From NCBI GenBank assembly GCA_947396885.1, contig OX377205.1, forward strand, positions 72,388,969 through 72,452,968: a stretch of DNA of 64,000 nucleotides. The letters run 5' to 3'. The DNA comes from Heligmosomoides polygyrus polygyrus (taxonomy: Eukaryota; Nematoda; Chromadorea; Rhabditida; Heligmosomidae). The notes below the pieces were generated by a model. The model had not been told where the DNA came from. It ran no database searches and saw only the letters and a list, made by a program, of their open reading frames with translations. Shown here piece by piece: positions 57,514 to 64,000 of the stretch (position 1 is its first letter; every line of letters starts with the position of its first letter). The position numbers and the translations under genes were made by a program.

Positions 57514-58775
57514 CACTATAGCTTCATACTACTACTGAAGAAGACAAAGTGGGGTGTACTACGGTAAGCAAAGCGCAACACGCTTTCCTTTCGTGAGCTG
57601 TACATGTATGAAATCTACTCCTACTGGTGTGTGCATCCAAATCTCACATCGCCCAAAAATGTAGGCTCTAAGGGGCTCGAGGTGGTCACCCTGTATTGAG
57701 TGGTTATCTGCCTTGGTAAGAAGGCACATGAATTTCCCCATTAGTTCATCACATGTGTAGAAAACACAAGTCCTGTGTTAATTTTTCAATTTCATGCAAC
57801 ACGAAACGCTGTATAGGGCCGCCTTACAAGGTGCCCCGCCCCCTGGGCCGCCTTGCTCCGTAATGTATTGCCACGATTGATGAGCTCTAAATGCCCGACC
57901 GATCACAATTAGAAAATTCTTACCAGCGAGATTGGCAGAGCTTTTTCATGAAGTAAAATGCAAGCTTTGGACAAAATGATCTGTCCTAGTCGCAGGGAGG
58001 CACATGGTAATTTTACTCATCATTCCTTCCCTTAAACTTGTCCAAAAGCTGCACCTGCTGCCCTATGATATTGACGACTTTTGGGCAAATTCAAGTTAGG
58101 TAGCAGTGTTGCATGATGGAGCGGACACAACTGTCACATTAACGTGATCCTCCGACTAGGATACATCCAATGGCTCCTAACAAAGTTATGCTCTTTTGAG
58201 TTTTGGAGTGGTAAACGCGGAAGGTTTTGATGCGACCTAATGTTAGCGCGATCGAAATACTGGAAAATCGACCGCAGGGTTTTATGAACCACTTATCTCT
58301 CAGCCTTACTTCAAACTAGTACTGCTGACTCCCTGATTGCTTCTTACAAACGGGAATCCGAGCCGACATCTTTCTGTTGGTTTTCATACAAAAAATTGGC
58401 CTAGTAACCTTCGTTTTCGCGTTATACCCATTTGATTCTTTTCCATAACCTTTATGAAGAAGAGTGTGGTCGAAGAAAACCCAGAGAACCAAGGCCGAAT
58501 CGACGCAGAAGGAAACGGTTGGCTCGGGCGCTTTCAAGCTCGGACGTGAGGAAGGTAAAGAAAAAAAGAAAGGAGGAGGAAAGGATGTGGATTGTGAACA
58601 GCACTAGAATGCGTGCTCAGATCATTAACCTTATTAACTGCCCAACTCTTTCTCTATATAGAGCAGCTAGGAATCGAAAGAGTGATTGACTCTTCGAAGT
58701 AAAACAAGTTATCCAACTGGTTGTGAGAAAGGAGTTGTAACCTACATTAGTGTAGTTAAAATCTAGCAGGACCAG
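57514..58775. other. No gene seen; tail of unit copy 2
   Basis: Copy of 47311-48572. Confidence 0.35.
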
Positions 58776-60029
58776 CAAAATCCTTTAGATCTTAGATTTG
58801 GAATGTGGGTTACGTCTGGATCTACATTGCTTCACTGCAGCCTAATCACTCTATTTTCTATGAGGCCCTCGTTTCCTTACCGAGGAAGTCTTGCATGACC
58901 TGTACGTGTTTTATATGAATAGCAAGGATTGCAGATATGCATTCTGTTGGTGTTCTTGCCATCGCGTTCTTTCTTGTGCTTTCTGGAAGCGCGGTCAATG
59001 GGGATGAAGCGCCTTCCTGCACGAGGTGCAAAAACCTTGTGAAAACGATTCGTGAAAAGGAGACAACTGATCTAAAGAAGGCACTTTTCACGGAGGTAAG
59101 TATTGCGGAGGGTAAAGGTGGCCCAAAGTGCCTTATAGTGGTTCGCACGCAGTGTGCGTTTTGCTGAGGAAAATCTTTCAGATCCTAGATTTGGAATGTC
59201 AGAAAGTTTCCAGTCAGGAAGAACCAGAATTCAAGGCCATGTGCGAGTCTAAGGCGATAGAGAAGTTTGAGGTACATTCGGCGCTATGATAGTTGGGGGG
59301 GGGGAGGGGTTCACTATAGCATGGAGGGTCACATAGCTCCTTGGTTCGATTACAGATTCGCGTCATATTTGATCAAATAGCTGTTGTATATGATTCCGTT
59401 TTGGGCAAGGGAGGGATCTACAGGATGTAGGCAATTTTAGCACGGGTGCGTCACTCGAGCCACACCCTGGAGTCCATTCCCCGGCCTAAATCTGTGCTTG
59501 CCTCCGCTTCAGCGGATTTCACTACGAGGTGGCTCCTAAGCTGAGCCTAGCGGAGCCTTAATCCTCGAAGCACTTGATGGTCTCTCTTATAACAATGCTG
59601 AATTTGTTTGTCATGAAAGGGAACGTGGTGGCCTTTGCACCACAAAGATGAGGAACCCACGCACCAACTTTGTCTCGCATCTGAGAGGTTTCAGTAAAAT
59701 TTCCATATTCAGCAACATGTCTTCCAAGAAGATATTCCTGCGGAGAAGGTGTGCGAGGATTTAGACGCCTGCTAATCTGTTGCAATAAATGTTCGATTTT
59801 CTTTCTCTTACATATGTTCTGATTTGTTCTGCTTGCACGCGATAGTGATGAGCTAATAGATATTGATATATGTATGCAGAGAAGAAAATATGATATGAAC
59901 ATGTGTGGCAAAAATTGTGTTCTGAGGAGTTCCTGACACACATGATCGTGATTTCCAAGTCGTTGAGGAACCACTGCGACATGCGTTCGCTACTGAATAA
60001 AAGCCTTGCTGGGTCTATCTCTTGAAAGA
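58776..60029. repeat. Tandem duplication unit, partial copy 3 (about 1.25 kb)
   Basis: Matches 48573-49826 without a difference that I could find and ends abruptly after cttgaaaga at 60029, where unrelated sequence starts. Confidence 0.92.
58937..59430 (+). CDS. Saposin-like (SPP-type) secreted protein, gene C
   Basis: Exons 58937-59095, 59182-59271 and 59356-59430. The predicted 107-residue protein is identical to gene B: signal peptide, CTRC, Cys59, Cys74, Tyr105. Unlike A and B, its 3' neighbourhood leaves the duplicated unit about 600 bases downstream, so any distal 3' regulation differs. Confidence 0.75.
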
Positions 60030-60356
60030 CGGAGAAGCGGGAGGCTTTCAGTAACTTTATTACTATTCGGCGAATACTGCGTATGCGTCGTCACTTCTGA
60101 TCAAATTATAACACATCAGGAATGAATGGAACGGATCGGCAGGGAATGCCAAGCCCTCGAACTGAGTGGGGAAACAAAGGAAAGAGCGGCTATGTGGAAA
60201 ACGCGCCAGCTTTTGGAACACAGCAGGTTAGCAATAAAGAAGTACTGAGCGTCAGGGATCGACATAAGCGGGCAGCTATGCGCACGTTTTACCTTTTTAG
60301 AAGACTGCGCAACAAAAATAAGGAAATCCTACTTCATGTTTTAAAACCTTGTTAGT
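60030..60356. other. Unique flank right of the tandem array; no gene assigned
   Basis: A 77-codon open frame (60122-60355) has no recognised family. Confidence 0.3.
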
Positions 60357-60560
60357 CGTTAGAAACCGGCAGCTTGAACTTCCTTCCTTGTTTCTTGACG
60401 TAAAGTCGTCGATGCTTGAATGCTTCATAAGGTGATGCACCTTAGGTGTACTATCAACGGAGTTGCTATGAAACAGCTATTTTGACTGGCGAATTCACGC
60501 ACTAGAGCTGGTCTAATAAGTATCACGTTATCCCGCTCAAAAGCAGATCTATTTGTGAGC
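60357..60560 (+). repeat. Dispersed repeat, copy near 60.4 kb
   Basis: Shares ordered blocks with 61130-61330 in direct orientation (cttgaacttccttc, cgatgcttgaatgcttca, ggagttgctatgaaa, gctggtctaataa) and inverted with 26244-26405. Confidence 0.75.
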
Positions 60561-60669
60561 TACAGATCTATTTGTGTACCTCGTATATGACAGGCAGTGC
60601 ATATCTAAAGCTTACGAAAACGTGAGCAATGTTATCAATAAAGCAGCTTAAATCGTTTGTTAGCAAAAC

Positions 60670-60880
60670 ACTACTTACGAGGAAGGTCAACGAGGTAACC
60701 GTGGATATTCTCAAAGCGACCTATAGGTTTGGAGCTTCAATCATTGCTTGTTGAGCGTTGTCTGGTATGCACCGTAGTGGTTCCCAAACGTTATGTGGAC
60801 CACTGGGTAGATCAAAATTCGCAAAAACTGCATCACTTCAGTGGAGCCTGATAACGCAAAATTCACTTGGAATACCCTTG
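60670..60880 (+). repeat. Dispersed repeat shared with 63825-64000
   Basis: Blocks gaggaaggtcaacgaggtaa, agcgacctatagg, ggaccactgggtag, cacttcagtgg-gcctgataa and cgcaaaa occur in the same order in both. It runs off the window at 64000. A 20-base word, tttggagcttcaatcattgc, recurs at 60728 and 60908. Confidence 0.75.
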
Positions 60881-61129
60881 TCCTGCCCAGAAATGATCCT
60901 GCAAAAGATTTGGAGCTTCAATCATTGCTATAACGTGAGATTCGGCAAGTTCCTGATAGAAGCGAGAAAGTACATTCAGAGGAGGCATCCATCGGGAAAG
61001 CAGGATCGTATCGATGGCCGAGTGGATAGCGTGGTGGAATTACAGGAGGGTGTGATTATTGATTTGAGTTCAAAATGATTGCACCTGAATGCATCTGGCG
61101 CATGCGAGTATGGTCGGATTACAAACGCT

Positions 61130-61330
61130 GTAGTTTGAAACTGGTATCTTGAACTTCCTTCGCTTGTTTCTCGACGTAAAGTTGTCGATGCTTGAATGCT
61201 TCACAAGATGATGCATTTCAGGTGTACTAGTGAAGGAGTTGCTATGAAATTAGTCTGTCGATATCACGCGCTAGGGGTGGTCTAATAAATATCAGTCATT
61301 CCGCTCAAGAGCAGGCCTATATGTGAGCTC
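61130..61330 (+). repeat. Dispersed repeat, copy near 61.2 kb
   Basis: Second direct copy of the 60357-60560 family, about 15-20% diverged by eye. Confidence 0.75.
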
Positions 61331-61860
61331 TCTCTCGTATAGAGCAGATGGTGCATACTTAAACCTTAGAAGAATATGTCAACAGTGCTATCAATACGAT
61401 GCCAGGTAGACAGCTGGCGTAGGAAACGTAACGAGACACGCTTGAATCCACGGAAAATTTACAGCTCTCCCAATAGTTAATTAAACTCGATAATACAGGG
61501 AAACATAAAAAAACTAGTTTGCGAGAAGGAAAGAAAAGTTGTAAGAAAAAAGAACAAACAAACAAACTGAAGTTAGAGTCAGCTTGCTGCTAATCAATCA
61601 TAGCATAACAGCATAAAAAAGCGTAACACAAGCGAAATTTCTGAACACAATTTGCCCTATGATCCCAAGCAGTGCAGGGAAGTAGATTTATGAACCGCCA
61701 AAACAGAAAGAGCGTAACTGCTGATGACAGTCCATGGGAGCGCCATCTATTTAACAAATAGAACCACTGATACCGATTCGGCATATCTGTAATAACATTA
61801 TTTGAATTCAACCTACATCATATAAATTTTCAATCAAAATTTTTAATCTTAAGAGCAGAC
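61331..61860. other. No gene seen
   Basis: AT-rich, short open frames only. Confidence 0.3.
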
Positions 61861-62521
61861 AACAGATTCCCTTCAATCTGAGTCTAAAAGTCGAGCGCGA
61901 CTCAATTACCGGTGCAGGAAGCATTTGAAGCCATCCAGCTGATCTACGAAAGAAGTTATTAAACATTTTTGTGTTACTGTTCCTTATCAGTTTAACATCA
62001 GCAGCATAGTGTAGCGTCCTCTACATGGCCTAAAAATCCAATACTTACTAAGCCTCAGCTCCTGACAATTTTGAAGGCAAACACTAGATCGTTGAACACT
62101 CGGCGGACTGTCAAGCTTGAGGAATACCAATTTCTTTTTGTAATCTGGCATGGGGTAGCCAGGGTCAGGAAAACATTTATACATTAGAATCTTTGTAAAC
62201 GTTTACTTTGACTTTTTCTATTCTACATTGAAGCTTCCTTGTAGAGGAATTACAGATCTGTGAGCCATATTCCGAAGCAGGAATAGCGTATGCTTTCTAT
62301 AGCCTGATGAAAGTTTATGGATTGTTGCATTGACTATTCCTGTATAAAAAAACAGTAAAAGCTTTACGAGTAATCATATTTATGTACATTTTAAATTTTA
62401 AATCCGATTTGACCAGAATACCGAGCTCAAAAACTTCGGGTATCTTCCGTATTATGTCCCTGAACGTACACTTCTTAAAAATGGCATTTTCTATGTGCAG
62501 AACGCATGTTTTCGAAAACAA
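61861..62521 (-). mobile_element. CR1/jockey-like non-LTR retrotransposon relic, C-terminal part
   Basis: The minus strand at 62521-62315 reads VFELGILVKSDLKFKMYINM and ITRKAF, the 'LG + DLKF..HI..I..KA' block after the reverse transcriptase catalytic core in CR1/jockey elements. At 62160-61870, in shifting frames, it reads YPMPDYKKKLVFLK, DLVFAFKIV, LHYAADVKLIRNS and NNFFRRSAGWLQMLPAPVIE, the usual C-terminal end. Stops and frameshifts inactivate it. Confidence 0.6.
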
Positions 62522-62589
62522 ATCTTGAAAAGTGGGTGCTCAACGGGTTGAGTGAGTGACAATTTTTGCCGCTCACTCAACTCGTGGGT

Positions 62590-62760
62590 AAGTAAGGAGT
62601 CATGATTGGAATGCTGTGCATACAGCAGCGCGAGCACGCGAAAATACGCTAAGAAATGTTATAGTGCACCTCATCAAGCCGCTGCTGAGCATTGAACTTC
62701 GTCGAAAAGATGCATTGCTGGCGAAGAGTAACTGAACTATCGTGAGCTGCGGACATTGCA
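62590..62760. repeat. Dispersed repeat shared with 17220-17390
   Basis: See the partner entry. An inverted word (gttgagtgagtgac against gctcactcaac) lies just left, at about 62549-62582. Confidence 0.6.
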
Positions 62761-62950
62761 CGTGTGTCCGTGTGCAGAAGACGTGTCATGAACGTCGCGG
62801 CAACGTCGTTACACATGCGTCGGGGTTCAGCAAATGTGTGACAGATGTTATGAAACGTGCATCCGGAGACAGGACACATAACTCAGACGTCGTACAACGT
62901 GAGTCCGGATCTAGAAGGCGTTCCACAGATCATGCTTTGTACAGCATCCG
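62750..62950 (-). repeat. 42-bp minisatellite, degenerate, reverse orientation
   Basis: Words cagaagacgtgtcatgaacg, acagatgttatgaaacgtg and cagacgtcgtacaacgtgag step at about 42 bases. A module like 37850-38060 follows. Confidence 0.7.
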
Positions 62951-62959
62951 TGACAAGTC

Positions 62960-63310
62960 TTTTTAAAGGCTTCCTTCGACGAGTATGACGTACTTGACTC
63001 TCACTACGCCTTTTTTAACTTTTTTTTTATTTCACTCCGGCACAAGGGTAAGGGTATTGGGGGTGGGTAAGAAGAATGACTAAAGGAATCGAATATGATT
63101 GCTCTCGGACAGTTAACGAGCGGTCTACCAATACCGTTAGGTTTCATTTATGTTTCTGAGGATTACACAGAATGGATTAAGACTCTCTCAATCTGTTCGT
63201 CACGACGTAGTAGACAACGTGTACTTCGGAAAATAATTCGTCTGCGAGCGAAATAGGGCGGATAGGCCCCACAGGAGGAGTTTTGAAGAATCTGCCCTGC
63301 CGTAAAGTAA
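62960..63310. repeat. Module next to the 42-bp minisatellite
   Basis: Matches 37850-38060 in its left part and 13420-13610 in its right part, so it links those two partial copies into one element. Confidence 0.6.
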
Positions 63311-63369
63311 TCTGAGTCATACTATCTATCGGCGAAAATAGGGAGGGGTTGGACTCCGGGACGCGAAAA

Positions 63370-63545
63370 CAGCGGAAACCCAGACGTCTTCCTCGTGCTA
63401 TTGCATTCAGAAGACGTGCCGAACACGTCGCTCAAGGTGCGAGGGGATTCAGAAGTCGTGCCGCACACGTCGTCCGATGTGCGTGGGGGTCCACAAGACG
63501 TACCGAACACGTCGCCCAGCGTGCCTCGGGATTCAGATGATCGTC
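63370..63545 (-). repeat. 42-bp minisatellite, four clear units, reverse orientation
   Basis: Units start attcagaagacgtgccgaac, attcagaagtcgtgccgcac and gtccacaagacgtaccgaac exactly 42 bases apart. All three forward frames stay open, giving 14-residue peptide repeats such as RRAEHVAQ.A.GF. Confidence 0.85.
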
Positions 63546-63824
63546 AACGGAAGGCCTTCACAGAGGGGGAATTCAATAAATATCGATCGATGTTATCGAT
63601 TTTCTCTCAGATTCAGCCGATCATGGTGGGATTAAAGTGATTGGGATCGTCGACGGAGTGCGTCACATCAGTTGGGAAATTCCAGTGGGGAGGCATGAAG
63701 CACTTGTTCATATCAGACTGAAATTTAAAAAAGCATCATGCTGTTCTTCAAAACAAACGAAAGTGATGATTATAGAACTAGTAATCCGTATCGCTTGCTA
63801 ACTTGTCTTGAGCAAGATCATATC
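63546..63824. other. No gene seen
   Basis: Nothing recognised between the minisatellite and the dispersed repeat that runs to the window end. Confidence 0.3.
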
Positions 63825-64000
63825 TAACGAGGAAGGTGAACGAGGTGATCGTCGAGATCCTTAAAGCGATCTATAGGGGGTTGTAGCGCGTTGCCTGAGA
63901 AGCACCATAGTTTCCAAATTTCCTCTGGACCTCTGGGTAGGTCAAAAAATGCAAAAAACTGTAGCGCTTCAGTGCGGCCTGATAACGCAAAACTAACACA

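Larger units (their letters stand above)
48573..58775. repeat. Tandem duplication unit, copy 2 (10203 bp)
   Basis: Near-identical to copy 1 beyond its first 1.2 kb. I counted nine differences clustered in 42032-42140 against 52235-52343. Elsewhere in the roughly 9 kb I noticed only single changes, at 41117/51320 and 42441/52644. Its first 1.25 kb is identical by eye to copy 3. Confidence 0.95.

Noticed and set aside
63370..63545. A CRISPR array (regular 42-base spacing)
   Set aside because: The whole unit repeats with drift, there are no unique spacers, and the context is eukaryotic.

Overview
The window looks like transposon-rich chromosomal DNA of a nematode, most likely a parasitic clade V (strongylid, hookworm-like) species. 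The evidence is as follows. Host genes have short GT-AG introns. The gene families are typical of nematodes: an SLC6/SNF sodium symporter and small secreted saposin-like proteins. A probable trans-splice acceptor lies 2 bases before the ATG of each saposin-like gene. The mobile-element mix (RTE, Bel/Pao, Ty3-like, Helitron, mariner, tRNA-derived SINEs) is typical of these worms. There are no bacterial operons, and most open frames are short and uninformative. The species assignment is inference; no search was run.

Layout. 1-3140 holds seven consecutive in-frame exons of a plus-strand SLC6 transporter; both gene ends are missing. 3.7-12.9 kb is a graveyard of decayed elements: a tRNA-derived SINE, a Bel/Pao-like gag, a Helitron replicase (minus), a Ty3-like gag-protease-RNase H relic (minus) and a foldback MITE. 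13.8-15.3 kb has a mariner relic with both terminal repeats, a 200-base N gap and a palindrome at the gap edge. 15.3-26.4 kb has SINEs, a 1.2-kb foldback element, a mariner split by an RTE tail, a second mariner relic and Bel/Pao pol pieces in opposite orientations. 26.4-29.3 kb is a nearly complete but broken RTE-type non-LTR retrotransposon (plus).

29.4-38.3 kb is a mosaic of non-autonomous modules: a 112-114-bp satellite with a palindromic core, SINE heads, a GC-rich terminal-inverted-repeat element with TAA target duplications, a composite element with perfect 26-bp inverted ends, and 13-bp and 42-bp minisatellites.

38376-60029 is the most distinctive part: a tandem duplication of a unit of about 10.2 kb (two full copies plus a 1.25-kb partial third). 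Each copy starts with a three-exon saposin-like secreted protein gene, giving genes A, B and C. The full units also carry a minus-strand RTE copy, the paired minisatellites, dispersed modules and a mariner relic. B and C look identical; A is diverged at its 5' end. The pattern fits unequal crossing over between A and C. 60.0-64.0 kb returns to dispersed repeats and a CR1/jockey-like relic.

The only plausibly functional host genes I can support are the SLC6 fragment and the three saposin-like genes. Nearly everything else is mobile or repeat DNA, most of it visibly broken.
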